From contig MGXU01000009.1 in NCBI GenBank assembly GCA_001801815.1, positions 1-64,000 of the forward strand: a DNA stretch of 64,000 nucleotides. Direction: 5' to 3'. Both the position numbers and the translations under genes were made by a program. Every line of letters begins with the position of its first letter. Positions within the stretch are counted from its first letter, which is position 1. Positions 17,756 to 27,227 of the stretch are shown here, piece by piece. This stretch comes from Gammaproteobacteria bacterium RIFCSPHIGHO2_12_FULL_36_30 (GTDB taxonomy: Bacteria; Pseudomonadota; Gammaproteobacteria; Coxiellales; Coxiellaceae). The notes beneath the pieces are model-generated. The model was given only the letters and a program-made list of their open reading frames with translations. It was not told where the DNA came from and searched no databases.

Positions 17756-19030
17756 TTAAATTAACCATTTCCATATTGGCATAATCTGAATTGTGTAGCG
17801 CTTTTCATTTTTTGTAACGACTTCAGTTTTTTCTTCTGACTCCGTCAAAATAAAACCTTCATCAAGCGAATAAGTTTCCAGCGCATCCAGTAAACCATCC
17901 ACTTCTCTTGTTCGTGTATCTTCATCTGATAAACTTTGACACACTTGAATAGCAGCAATTATTTTTATTCCCTGCTGAATAATAAAATCACATTCTCGTT
18001 TTTCTTTATGATAATAAATTTGATTGTAGCGACGTTTTAATTCTATAAATACAATGTTTTCCAGTATTCGGCCTGTATCATCACTAAAATGAAATCCTAC
18101 AATTTTAGCGAGCGCATGATCAACAAAATAAATTTTCTTGGGTGATTGGTTTTGTGTTTTGACGGAAGCGTGATAACGATTGAGAAAAAAACAAAGATAA
18201 CTGGTTTCAAGATAACTGCAATAATCTGAAACAGTTGTTGCACTACCTAATTCTAAAAATTTCCGCAATGCATTATAAGTCATTTCTTTGCTACAATTAC
18301 TCGCAAGAAAAAATACCATTTTTTTTAGAATATTTGCATTCGTTAATTTATATCGCGCAACAATATCACGATAAATAATGCTTTCGTACAATGTTTGTAA
18401 ATATTCTATTTCGTGATGCTTTGCAAATTCTGGAATTCCGCCAAACTGACAATATTGATGAAATAATTTTTTTATTTGCACTAATTCTTTTGTAGATGGA
18501 ATTTTTTTATTTAGCAAATCTGGCAGTTCATGTTCTGCATATTCCAAAAATGAAAATGGATATATATTAAGTTGAATATATCGACCTGTTAATCGCGTTC
18601 CCAATTCTTCGCTAAACAAAGTCGCATTTGATCCTGTAATAAAAATTTTATTTCCAGCATTGTATAATCGCCTGACAAACATTTCCCAATCGGGTATATT
18701 TTGAATTTCATCAAAATAAAATGTTTTTTGCTCACCAAATGTTTCTAAAAAAACTTGATACAGCAATTGAAAATCATCAACTGTAAAAGTAGCTAATCGT
18801 TCATCTTCAAAATTAAAAAAATAATCCCGTTCTTTTGCATCGCGTCGCAGCATGTTGAGTAACACCGATTTTCCACAGCGACGCACCCCGGTCAACACAA
18901 TAATCTCTTTATTTTTCGCCAATTTTTTTAAGTTTTTTTCAGTCGAGCGATGAAAACAATCCGTTGGAACGTGTTCGTCGTTTTGATCGCCCATTACTTC
19001 TTTGATTAGCGCTGCTGTAACTGTAGCCAT
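17756..19030 (-). CDS. AAA-type ATPase with DUF4143-like C-terminal domain
   Basis: 424 residues. The N-terminal ATPase has Walker A GVRRCGKS (about 48-55) and Walker B TFYFDEIQNI (about 102-111), the AAA_14 pattern. ITGSNATLFSEELGTRLTGR follows as the sensor region. The C-terminal half (KYYHKEKRECDF-like segment YYHKEKRECDFIIQ) resembles the DUF4143 nuclease-like fold common to this family. The biochemical role of such proteins is poorly known; many occur as accessory genes. Three evenly spaced palindromes lie just upstream and probably regulate it. It stands alone on the minus strand between the CVNH gene and a lipoprotein gene. Confidence 0.88.
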   Translation of the reverse strand: MATVTAALIKEVMGDQNDEHVPTDCFHRSTEKNLKKLAKNKEIIVLTGVRRCGKSVLLNMLRRDAKERDYFFNFEDERLATFTVDDFQLLYQVFLETFGEQKTFYFDEIQNIPDWEMFVRRLYNAGNKIFITGSNATLFSEELGTRLTGRYIQLNIYPFSFLEYAEHELPDLLNKKIPSTKELVQIKKLFHQYCQFGGIPEFAKHHEIEYLQTLYESIIYRDIVARYKLTNANILKKMVFFLASNCSKEMTYNALRKFLELGSATTVSDYCSYLETSYLCFFLNRYHASVKTQNQSPKKIYFVDHALAKIVGFHFSDDTGRILENIVFIELKRRYNQIYYHKEKRECDFIIQQGIKIIAAIQVCQSLSDEDTRTREVDGLLDALETYSLDEGFILTESEEKTEVVTKNEKRYTIQIMPIWKWLI

Positions 19031-19041
19031 TATGATAACCC

Positions 19042-19125
19042 TCCATTTACAATGGAAGCATAGACCTAAAACTCTCCATTGTCAATGGAAGCTTTACTGC
19101 AAAAGTCTCCATTATGAATGGAGAC
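19042..19125 (-). promoter_or_regulatory. Array of three palindromes with 33-bp period (candidate operator)
   Basis: TCCATT-NNN-AATGGA occurs at 19042-19056, 19075-19089 and 19108-19122. The starts are exactly 33 bp apart, close to three helical turns. The third copy extends to perfect 9-nt arms (19105-19125). The array begins 11 bp upstream of the ATPase start codon, so it sits where a promoter would be. The arrangement suggests cooperative binding of a dimeric regulator, possibly autoregulation. Confidence 0.65.
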
Positions 19126-19184
19126 ATAGCATGCCAAATTCACTATGTTGCTTTTTCTAACAATCACTTAAAACTGTAACGCAT

Positions 19185-19213
19185 AAAAAAGCCCTTAAAA
19201 AAGGGCTTTTTTT
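19185..19213 (-). terminator. Rho-independent terminator of the lipoprotein gene
   Basis: AAAAAAGCCCTT (19185-19196) and AAGGGCTTTTTT (19201-19212) form a strong stem around AAAA, with an A-run on one side and a T-run on the other. It can act in both directions and lies 16 nt past the stop of the minus-strand lipoprotein gene. Confidence 0.85.
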
Positions 19214-19228
19214 AAAATTGTAATTTTA

Positions 19229-19684
19229 TTATTTTTTAGTTGTAGTCACAACGCGTGTTTTAGGATGAGCAACAGGATGAGTCGACATTAACACTGTGAT
19301 GTGCGAAGGATATTTTTTCGCAGCACCAGTTGCCGCATCAACAATCGCGCCTGGCCAAAATAATATATCTGCCACTGTCCATGCATTAAAACTCGAACCC
19401 GCACCAACTGATTGTTGATAATAACCTGGCGCATGACAGTCAGCATTTAAACCACCATACACTCTTGGAATGGATACGCTGCCTGGATTAGATTCTAACG
19501 GAAACACAACACCGTGTGCATCTGTGAGAGTACATTTTGCATCAGGAATAATCGCGTGTGTTTTTACATTAATAGCTTGTAAGTTCACTACTTGTGATGT
19601 ACCTGAAATAATAGTTGCACATCCAGACAGCAGAGTTGCCGCTGTAATTACCGAAATGGATGTTAATGTTTTTAAAATTTTCAT
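19229..19684 (-). CDS. Putative lipoprotein of unknown function
   Basis: 151 residues. A lipoprotein signal peptide ends at the lipobox LLSGC (Cys22), followed by ATIISGTSQVV, a start seen in many small proteobacterial lipoproteins. The mature part has two cysteines (in AKCTL and ADCHAPGYY) and a hydrophobic stretch FNAWTVADILFWPGAIVDAA near residue 105-125. The tail is basic. Lipidation and periplasmic or outer-membrane location are inferred from the lipobox. Function unknown. Confidence 0.82.
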   Translation of the reverse strand: MKILKTLTSISVITAATLLSGCATIISGTSQVVNLQAINVKTHAIIPDAKCTLTDAHGVVFPLESNPGSVSIPRVYGGLNADCHAPGYYQQSVGAGSSFNAWTVADILFWPGAIVDAATGAAKKYPSHITVLMSTHPVAHPKTRVVTTTKK

Positions 19685-19747
19685 TGTATTTTCTCTGCAG
19701 TTAAATAATTAAGGATGCACACTATCATGCGATCGGAATATGTGCAA

Positions 19748-19776
19748 TGTCAGGCTAGCTCTTTTTGCCTTTTTTT
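19748..19776 (+). repeat. Dispersed motif TGTCAGGCTAGC..TTTTTGCC, copy 1
   Basis: TGTCAGGCTAGCTC followed by TTTTTGCCTTTTTTT lies upstream of uvrA. A near-identical copy lies on the other strand at 56659-56684, after rnhA. AGGC and GCCT can pair before the T-run, so it is terminator-like, but no + strand gene ends here. Confidence 0.4.
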
Positions 19777-19792
19777 CCAGACCTGTTATGCT
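19765..19792 (+). promoter_or_regulatory. Candidate uvrA promoter
   Basis: TTGCCT (19765-19770), 16 nt, TATGCT (19787-19792), then 42 nt to the uvrA ATG. Moderate consensus match. No LexA-type CTGT-N8-ACAG box was seen nearby, although uvrA is SOS-controlled in E. coli. Confidence 0.35.
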
Positions 19793-19834
19793 CATCGGTC
19801 AATCTAATAAAAATAAAACAACGCCGAAAAGTAC

Positions 19835-22648
19835 ATGCAAAAATTTATCTCCATGCGCGGAGTGCGCACTCACAATTTAAAAAATGTGAACGTCGATATT
19901 CCACGTGACAAATTAGTTGTGATCACTGGATTATCTGGTTCAGGAAAATCATCACTCGCATTTGACACATTATATGCTGAAGGTCAAAGACGTTACGTCG
20001 AATCACTTTCATCTTACGCGCGACAATTTTTATCGATGATGGATAAACCGGAAGTTGATACGATTGAAGGATTATCACCCGCAATTTCTATCGAACAAAA
20101 ATCTGCGTCACATAATCCGAGATCAACAGTTGGAACAATCACTGAAATATACGATTATTTAAGATTATTATACGCACGCGTTGGATCACCTTGTTGTCCC
20201 GAACATAAAAATGAATTAAGTGCGCAAACTGTTTCGCACATGGTCGATACTGTTTTAGCATTACCCGAAAATACCGCAGTGATGTTATTGTCACCCGTTG
20301 TGCGCGAACGTAAAGGCGAATTTGTCGAATTATTTAAAGATTTAAAACAACAAGGATTTGTACGCGCGCGAATTGATGGCGAAATAAAAGATTTAGACGA
20401 TGTTGAGAAATTGGATTTACGAAAAAAACATTCTATTGAAGTGGTTGTTGATCGCATTAAAGTGCGAAAAGATATTCAACAACGTTTAGCGGAATCATTT
20501 GAAACGGCATTGCGATTATCGGATGGTCTCGCTTCAATTGTTACTCCTACCAATACTCATTTATTCTCATCTAAATTCGCCTGCCCACAATGTGGCTATA
20601 GCTTAAAAGAATTAGAACCCCGCATATTTTCATTCAACAGCCCCGTCGGCGCATGCGAAACTTGCGATGGTCTCGGCGTCGAACAATCATTTGACGCTGA
20701 AAAAATAGTACAAAACGCATCATTATCTTTATCGCAAGGTGCAATTAACGGATGGGATCGCCGCAATTATCATTATTATCAAATGCTCGTCGCATTATCC
20801 GAACATTTTAATTTTGATTTAGAAAAACCATTTGAAAAATTACCGAAAAAAATTCAACAATTAATTTTATATGGATCAAACGAAGAAGTAACATTTTCAT
20901 TTGTTACACACAAAGGCGTAAAAGTAGAACGCACACATGCATTCGAAGGTATTTTGCCGAATTTAAATAGACGCTACAAAGAAAGTGAATCACAAGCAGT
21001 GCGTGATGAATTATCAAAATTTTTAACACAAAAATCTTGCACGTCCTGCAACGGTACACGTTTATCAATACAAGCGCGCAATGTTTTTATAGACAATAAA
21101 TCATTACCTGAAATTACCGCATTATCAATTACGAAAGCATATGAATTTTTTTCAACATTAAATTTAAAAGGCAATAAAAAAGAAATCGCCGATAAAATTT
21201 TAAAAGAAGTAAATGCACGTTTGGGATTTTTATTGGATGTCGGATTAAATTATTTAACACTACATCGCAGCGCAGAAACATTATCTGGCGGCGAAGCGCA
21301 ACGCATTCGATTAGCAAGTCAAATTGGTTCTGGATTAGTCGGCGTGATGTATATTTTAGATGAACCGTCGATTGGTTTGCATCAACGCGACAACGCACGA
21401 TTACTAAAAACGTTAACTTATTTAAGAGATTTAGGAAATACAGTGATTGTTGTTGAACACGACGAAGAAGCTATTTTGAGCGCAGATTATGTAATTGATG
21501 TTGGACCTGGCGCTGGAAAACACGGGGGCGAAATTGTTGCATGTGGTACGCCAGATGATATTAAAAAATCTGAACAATCAATTACCGGAAAATATTTATC
21601 TGGAATGGAAGCAATTAAAATTCCTAAAAAACGAATAGAAAATACTTGTCGTGATGCCATTAAAATTATCGGCGCGCGTTGCAATAATTTAAAAAATATT
21701 TCAGTTGAAATCCCGCTAGGATTATTGACCTGCATTACCGGCGTTTCAGGTTCAGGAAAATCAAGTTTAATTAATGATACTTTATATCCAATCGCCGCAC
21801 ACAAATTAAATAAAGCGATGTTACAAAATGTCGGCGATCATGATGAAATTATTAATTTAGAAAAATGTGACAAAGTAGTTGATATTGATCAAAGTCCAAT
21901 TGGCAGAACACCGCGTTCAAATCCTGCTACGTATACAGGCATTTTCACACCGATTCGTGAATTATTTGCAGCAACACAAGAATCTCGCACGCGCGGATAT
22001 TCTCCTGGACGATTTAGTTTTAATGTTTCAGGTGGACGTTGTGAAGCATGCGAAGGCGACGGATTAATTAAAGTTGAAATGCATTTTCTTGCAGACGTTT
22101 ATGTTATTTGCGATGAATGCCAAGGCAAACGTTACAATCGCGAAACACTGGATATTAAATATAAGGGAAAAAATATTTACGAAGTGTTGCAAATGACGAT
22201 TGAAGAAGCGTATGAATTTTTTCAGCCTGTCCCGATTATTTATCGTAAATTACAGACTTTAATTGATGTTGGCTTGTCATACATTTCGCTTGGACAAAGC
22301 GCAACAACATTATCCGGCGGCGAAGCGCAACGCATTAAATTAGCAAAAGAATTATCACGACGCGATACGGGAAATACATTATATATTTTAGATGAACCTA
22401 CAACTGGTTTGCATTTTCATGATATCGCGCAATTATTAAAAGTGTTAATGCGTTTGCGTGATCATGGAAATACTGTTGTTGTAATCGAACATAATTTAGA
22501 TGTTATCAAAGTTGCCGATTGGATTATCGATATTGGTCCTGAAGGCGGCGACGGCGGTGGAGAAATTATTGCAACCGGAACACCTGAAAATATAGCGAAA
22601 AATAAAAATTCTCACACCGGATTTTTCTTGAAAAAAATCCTTACTTAA
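19835..22648 (+). CDS. uvrA: Excinuclease ABC subunit A
   Basis: 937 residues, full length. It has two ABC ATPase halves: Walker [20 protein letters not shown] near residue 32 and [13 protein letters not shown] near residue 640, each with an LSGGEAQRI signature and a LDEP Walker B. Zinc-finger cysteines are visible in [16 protein letters not shown] and [16 protein letters not shown]. UvrA dimers find DNA lesions and load UvrB in nucleotide excision repair. The start [20 protein letters not shown] fits the family. Its last 4 nt overlap the end of a small minus-strand gene. Confidence 0.98.
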   Translation: MQKFISMRGVRTHNLKNVNVDIPRDKLVVITGLSGSGKSSLAFDTLYAEGQRRYVESLSSYARQFLSMMDKPEVDTIEGLSPAISIEQKSASHNPRSTVGTITEIYDYLRLLYARVGSPCCPEHKNELSAQTVSHMVDTVLALPENTAVMLLSPVVRERKGEFVELFKDLKQQGFVRARIDGEIKDLDDVEKLDLRKKHSIEVVVDRIKVRKDIQQRLAESFETALRLSDGLASIVTPTNTHLFSSKFACPQCGYSLKELEPRIFSFNSPVGACETCDGLGVEQSFDAEKIVQNASLSLSQGAINGWDRRNYHYYQMLVALSEHFNFDLEKPFEKLPKKIQQLILYGSNEEVTFSFVTHKGVKVERTHAFEGILPNLNRRYKESESQAVRDELSKFLTQKSCTSCNGTRLSIQARNVFIDNKSLPEITALSITKAYEFFSTLNLKGNKKEIADKILKEVNARLGFLLDVGLNYLTLHRSAETLSGGEAQRIRLASQIGSGLVGVMYILDEPSIGLHQRDNARLLKTLTYLRDLGNTVIVVEHDEEAILSADYVIDVGPGAGKHGGEIVACGTPDDIKKSEQSITGKYLSGMEAIKIPKKRIENTCRDAIKIIGARCNNLKNISVEIPLGLLTCITGVSGSGKSSLINDTLYPIAAHKLNKAMLQNVGDHDEIINLEKCDKVVDIDQSPIGRTPRSNPATYTGIFTPIRELFAATQESRTRGYSPGRFSFNVSGGRCEACEGDGLIKVEMHFLADVYVICDECQGKRYNRETLDIKYKGKNIYEVLQMTIEEAYEFFQPVPIIYRKLQTLIDVGLSYISLGQSATTLSGGEAQRIKLAKELSRRDTGNTLYILDEPTTGLHFHDIAQLLKVLMRLRDHGNTVVVIEHNLDVIKVADWIIDIGPEGGDGGGEIIATGTPENIAKNKNSHTGFFLKKILT

Positions 22649-22878
22649 CTACTAGCGCGATTTAAAGATACAGGTTGAGACGGTGGTCCATCCAACATTT
22701 CTAGTGGACTATCTGCCATATCCCACTCTTCTGATTTTGGTTTTGCAGCTGGAGAAAATAAATAACCGAAACCACCCCTCGCATTTTTCACAACATGAAA
22801 TGTTCCGACAATTGCAATTTCACCCGCATATAAACTCGATTCCGCAGTTTTTAGCAGTTGGATGATGAAATAAAACAT
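22645..22878 (-). CDS. Small hypothetical protein
   Basis: 77 residues, no family recognised. It contains a short hydrophobic stretch [12 protein letters not shown] and a Gly/Phe-rich GGFGYLFSP, then a polar Pro/Ser-rich C-terminus. No good ribosome-binding site is visible at the first ATG. It lies 36 nt downstream of another small minus-strand gene and overlaps the uvrA stop by 4 nt. It could be a genuine lineage-specific gene or a remnant next to the insertion sequence. Confidence 0.4.
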   Translation of the reverse strand: MFYFIIQLLKTAESSLYAGEIAIVGTFHVVKNARGGFGYLFSPAAKPKSEEWDMADSPLEMLDGPPSQPVSLNRASS

Positions 22879-22914
22879 TACAAGAAAGAATGCGCTATAT
22901 CATCTCTGACATTA

Positions 22915-23232
22915 CTAATGTTTGTACCCAATAGAAGCATCTCTCTCGATATAAGATTCTTTGGGCGCGTACTTTCTATTTAATAAGTCCAGCAGCAAAG
23001 CCACTGCAGAAGCGTCGTTTTCTGGCAAGAAACTGGTGTGTACTGAATAATATTCAACTGTAGGATACTTTTCGCCTGACTCTATCTTAGTGACTCCTGA
23101 TTCAGATTGTATTGCGCGTAGCTTGGTTTCTGTATTAGCACGGTTTGACTCGAAACCTATCGATATTCGTGCATATCGCACTTCAGATTTAGGCTCTTCT
23201 TCTTCTGGAAAAAGATAATTTGGATTATACAT
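22915..23232 (-). CDS. Small hypothetical protein
   Basis: 105 residues, soluble, charged, no family recognised. The N-terminus is acidic (PEEEEPKSEVRY) and the middle has ARISIGFESNRANTETKLRA. AAAGG lies about 10 nt before the ATG on the minus strand, supporting translation. It may be transcribed with the 77-residue gene downstream. Position beside a transposase suggests an accessory region. Confidence 0.55.
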   Translation of the reverse strand: MYNPNYLFPEEEEPKSEVRYARISIGFESNRANTETKLRAIQSESGVTKIESGEKYPTVEYYSVHTSFLPENDASAVALLLDLLNRKYAPKESYIERDASIGYKH

Positions 23233-23408
23233 TGTAATTTTACCTTTAATAAAAAGAGAGATTATATTTGCAATTTTAATTTTTATAAATTGCCTGAAGT
23301 ATGGTCGGACTACTGAAACAACTGATTTTATCGCTCAGCAATAAAACTTAACGCTGTAACAGCAGACCGATTGGCGTAATATTGCCTCCCTCTGCCATAT
23401 AAAACAAG

Positions 23409-24815
23409 ATGTTTATTATGCTAATTCGCCCAATCGCGTGTGTTGTTAATTATGTAACCACACTCAATGAATCACTCAAAAAAATATCGTCAAAAAAATT
23501 AACAAAAAGTCAGCGTGTTTGGCTTACGATTGTTTTAATGGGATTAATTGTAACGGGAAGTTTTAATTGGGCAGCATTTGAAAGGCGCAGTTTGGGTGAG
23601 CACAAAGAAAGTGGTTTACGATGGGTATTTCGTCATGCAAAAATTATGTGGGCGCGCTTGCTTCAAGCAAGCATAGTCAATATTTTATCGCATTATGAAG
23701 TAAATAAAGGTGTTTTGGTTCTCGATGATTCCGACAAGATGCGTTCACGTAACACATCAAAAATTGCAGGCGTGCACAAAGTAAAAGATAAAAAAACTGG
23801 CGGCTATTTTGAAGGACAAGAATTTGTTTTTCTTTTGCTGGTCACAGATAAAATTACGATTCCCGTTGGCTTTCGATTTTATGTTCCAAATCCTGCAATA
23901 AAAGAATGGAAAGAAATTATTAAGGCTGAGAAAAATGCTGGAATTACCGCTAAAAATCGCACGAAACGTCCTGAGATAAATCCAGAATATCCCAGCAAAC
24001 AAATGCTCGGATTAGATTTGCTAAAAACATTTTCACAAAATCATCCTGATATTACTGTGCAAGCAGTGTTGGCTGATGCACTGTACGGTAATCAAAAGTT
24101 TATGGATGAAGCTGCAATCGTAACACGTTGCGAACAAGTGATTAGTCAGCTACGAAGAAATCAATTGGTAAGATATTGCGGAAAAAATATTCCGCTCACC
24201 ACCTATTTTAATCGCATAGCAGGCGTTGTTTATGATTTGGTTGTGCGTGGTGGTGAAACAAAAAAAGTAACCGTACTTTCAGCAAGATTGCGCGTTGTAT
24301 CACATAAAAAGAAACGTTTTGTGATTGCATTAAAATATGAAGGCGAAACGGATTATCGCTTTATTGTCGCCAAAAATCTTTCATGGCGACACATGGATGT
24401 AGTGCGAACTTACACGTTAAGATGGCTCGTAGAGGTTTTTATTTCGGACTGGAAAGGACATGGAGGTTGGAATGCATTGAGCAAACAACAAGGTGTTGAT
24501 AGTGCGACGAATGGCGTCACACTGAGCCTGTTGTGCGATCATCTTTTGCTTCTACATCCATCACAATCTGCCCTCATTAAAAACAAACAACCCGGAATGT
24601 CTGTTGGTTGCCTAGTGGAACGTATTAATGCGGAAGCGCTAATTGATGGAATAAATCACATTGTTAATGCAGATGATCCGAAAAAAGAATTAAATAAATT
24701 TGCTTTGGCGCTAGAAAACTCGATGCCAAATCGCTCATCGAGCAAACATCTTATTGGTAGAGATTTAGGAAGAATGGAACCAAGCGCATCGCTTCGATAT
24801 CAAAAGGCAGCTTAA
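23409..24815 (+). mobile_element. IS4-family DDE transposase
   Basis: 468 residues, apparently intact. The first catalytic Asp is in LVLDDSDK (residues 106-107), the second in VLADALYGNQ (Asp223). The third region, YTLRWLVEVFISDWK, fits the IS4 signature Y(2)R(3)E(6)K exactly, with Tyr335, Arg338, Glu342 and Lys349. Length fits full IS4-type transposases. Terminal inverted repeats and target duplications could not be identified by eye, so the element's ends are undefined. Its last 4 nt overlap a minus-strand gene, so the right end must be very close or inside that gene. Confidence 0.9.
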
Positions 24816-25024
24816 TTTACGCAGTCATTAATTGCAACGGCTAAAAACTGCGGAACCGAGTATAAAACAACATTAGTAAGAATACTGCCAACAGCAGCGG
24901 CAGCAAGCGCTAATAAAACTTGTGTTGGAACTAAAATGGATTCAATTCCTTTGCCAACGCCATAACTGACAATATTAGATGTTACAAACCGAACTAACTT
25001 TCCACCATCAATTTCAGGTCTCAT
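24812..25024 (-). CDS. Small membrane protein, hypothetical
   Basis: 70 residues from ATG 25024. AGGAGG lies 5 nt upstream, a very strong ribosome-binding site; a GTG one codon earlier is too close to it. The centre has a hydrophobic span of about 30 residues (VLLALAAAAVGSILTNVVLY) that should cross the membrane. The N-terminal MRPEIDGGKLVRFV is polar. No family recognised. Its C-terminus may have been altered by the adjacent transposase insertion. Confidence 0.65.
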   Translation of the reverse strand: MRPEIDGGKLVRFVTSNIVSYGVGKGIESILVPTQVLLALAAAAVGSILTNVVLYSVPQFLAVAINDCVN

Positions 25025-25123
25025 CACAACCTCCTGTCAATAATGACATATCAGTTGATTACTATTTTAGCAGTAATAGAGATTGAAAAGAACACTAGGC
25101 GTTAGGTTAAAGAATTTATATCG

Positions 25124-26137
25124 CTAAACAATATTCACCTCAGTCATCAACTCAATCCCAAATTTTTCTTTAACTGATTCTTGAATATCTTCACTCAATT
25201 TTTTAATTTCCGCGCCAGTACCATTTCCGTAATTCACCAACACCAACGCTTGATTTGCATGCACACCCACATCACCAAACCGTTTTCCCTTAAAACCACA
25301 TTGTTCAATTAACCACGCCGCAGGAATTTTTACGCACGCATTTTTTTCCTTAAAATAAGGCATTTTGGGATATTGCTTTTGTAAATTTAAAAATTGCGTT
25401 TCAGAAATCATAGGATTTTTAAAAAAACTACCTGCATTCCCAATTTTTTTGGGATCGGGTAATTTTTCTTGACGAATTTGAATGATAGCATCGCTAATTG
25501 TTTTAATTGAAATTTCGCTGCCATTTAATTTTTCTTTTATCGCGCCATATTCTAAATGAAAAACAGGTTTTTTATTTAATCGCAAAACAACATGCGTAAT
25601 AATATATTTATTTTTTAATGCGTGTTTGAAAATGCTGTCGCGATAATCTAATTCACATTCATCGCAAGAAAAAATTTGCATCGTATTTTTTTCAACATCA
25701 ATCGCATGCACTTCTTGCAACACATCTTTTAATTCGACACCATACGCCCCAATATTCTGAATCGGTGTTGCGCCAACCGTTCCTGGAATTAAAGATAAAT
25801 TTTCGACACCCGCATAATTATTTTCAACACAATACAAAACAAATTCATGCCAATTTTCACCCGCACCAATTTTTAAAAAAACGTGATCAGCGTCTTCATT
25901 TATTTTTTCAATTCCGCAAATTTGATTGTGAATAACAAGTCCACCAAAATTTTTTGTGAATAAAATATTACTGCCGCCACCGAGAATTAATTTTGGAATG
26001 TTTGAAAATTTCTCACCCGCCAAGATGGTTTGTAATGCTGTAATATTATCAACAGCAACAAAATAGCGCGCATGGACATCTATACCAAATGTATTATGGG
26101 TTTTAAGTAAAACATTTTCATGGACAATATCTGTCAT
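25124..26137 (-). CDS. murB: UDP-N-acetylenolpyruvoylglucosamine reductase
   Basis: 337 residues, type I MurB. FAD-binding blocks are LGGGSNILF, PGTVGATPIQNIGAYGVELKD and, near the C-terminus, NAGSFFKNP, which carries the catalytic serine region. It makes UDP-MurNAc with NADPH in peptidoglycan synthesis. Divergent from hemE with only 39 nt between the starts. Confidence 0.97.
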   Translation of the reverse strand: MTDIVHENVLLKTHNTFGIDVHARYFVAVDNITALQTILAGEKFSNIPKLILGGGSNILFTKNFGGLVIHNQICGIEKINEDADHVFLKIGAGENWHEFVLYCVENNYAGVENLSLIPGTVGATPIQNIGAYGVELKDVLQEVHAIDVEKNTMQIFSCDECELDYRDSIFKHALKNKYIITHVVLRLNKKPVFHLEYGAIKEKLNGSEISIKTISDAIIQIRQEKLPDPKKIGNAGSFFKNPMISETQFLNLQKQYPKMPYFKEKNACVKIPAAWLIEQCGFKGKRFGDVGVHANQALVLVNYGNGTGAEIKKLSEDIQESVKEKFGIELMTEVNIV

Positions 26138-26176
26138 TCGATTATCATTTGTTATTGATTCTCTAGAGATTCTATC

Positions 26177-27214
26177 ATGAAAAACGACCGCTTCATCAAA
26201 GCATTATTACGCGAGTCAATTGATCGCACACCAATTTGGTTAATGCGACAAGCGGGGCGATATTTACCGGAATATCGCGCGTTGAGATCGCAAGAAAAAA
26301 ACTTTTTTCAATTTTGTCAAATGCCAGAATTAGCATGTGAAGCGACCTTGCAACCGATAAAAAGATTTCCACTTGATGCTGCAATTATTTTTAGTGATAT
26401 CTTAACCGTGCCATTAGCAATGAATTGTGAAATTAAAATGGATGAGGGTCGCGGACCATTTGCGCCGAATCCGATTCGCACAGAAAAAATGATTCATGCA
26501 TTAAATACAACGCACGCATTAGAAAAATTACATTATGTTTCAGCAGCAATTCAATTAACGAAAAAAGAATTAGATGAAAAAATTCCGTTAATTGGTTTTG
26601 CAGGATCGCCATGGACAGTTGCAACTTACATGGTCGAAGGGCAATCTAGCAAAACATTTGAAATCATTAAATCAATGCTATTTCGCGAACCAAAAATTTT
26701 ACATCAATTATTAGAAAAAATTTCTGATGTGACCATACAATATTTAAATGCGCAAATTAATGCAGGCGCAGATGTGATTATGTTATTTGATAGTTGGGGT
26801 GGAGTTTTATCGCCGCACGATTACCAATTATTTTCTTTAGATTATATGAAAAAAATTGGCGCTGCAATTTCGCGCAAACACAATGGAAAAAAAATCCCAT
26901 TGATTTTTTTTAGCAAAGGCTGTGGATTATATTTAGAAAATATTGCTGATGCAGGTTGTGATGCTGTCGGAATAGATTGGACGATGGATTTAAAAATGGC
27001 GCGTGAGAAAGTTGGTGATCGTGTTGCATTGCAAGGCAATTTAGATCCATCAACATTATTTGCATCGCCCGAAAAAATTCAACTTGCAGCAAAAAATATT
27101 TTATCTGTATATAATAATGAAACTGGTTTTGTATTTAATTTAGGACATGGAATTTCAAAAGATACGCCGATTGAAAGTGTTGCAGCTTTGATGGATGCTG
27201 TTGTAAATTATTAA
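26177..27214 (+). CDS. hemE: Uroporphyrinogen decarboxylase
   Basis: 345 residues. The signature PIWLMRQAGRYLPEYR at residues 20-35 holds the substrate-binding arginines, and FSDILTVP and GFAGSPWTVATYMVEG follow. It decarboxylates uroporphyrinogen III to coproporphyrinogen III in haem synthesis. It is followed 13 nt later by the glycosyltransferase-ankyrin gene, so the two may share a transcript. Confidence 0.98.
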   Translation: MKNDRFIKALLRESIDRTPIWLMRQAGRYLPEYRALRSQEKNFFQFCQMPELACEATLQPIKRFPLDAAIIFSDILTVPLAMNCEIKMDEGRGPFAPNPIRTEKMIHALNTTHALEKLHYVSAAIQLTKKELDEKIPLIGFAGSPWTVATYMVEGQSSKTFEIIKSMLFREPKILHQLLEKISDVTIQYLNAQINAGADVIMLFDSWGGVLSPHDYQLFSLDYMKKIGAAISRKHNGKKIPLIFFSKGCGLYLENIADAGCDAVGIDWTMDLKMAREKVGDRVALQGNLDPSTLFASPEKIQLAAKNILSVYNNETGFVFNLGHGISKDTPIESVAALMDAVVNY

Positions 27215-27227
27215 AAAGGAGTTTTTG

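Noticed and set aside
19042-19125. Possible miniature CRISPR array (three repeats at constant spacing)
   Set aside because: Repeats are only 15 bp palindromes with 18-bp intervals, no cas genes nearby; an operator array fits better.
19694-19834. LexA box for uvrA
   Set aside because: No CTGT-N8-ACAG sequence was found; the CCTGTTATGCTCATCGG stretch lacks the second half.
23233-23408. Left inverted repeat of the insertion sequence
   Set aside because: Only short chance matches (TTGCAATT) to the right side were found; not enough to define an end.
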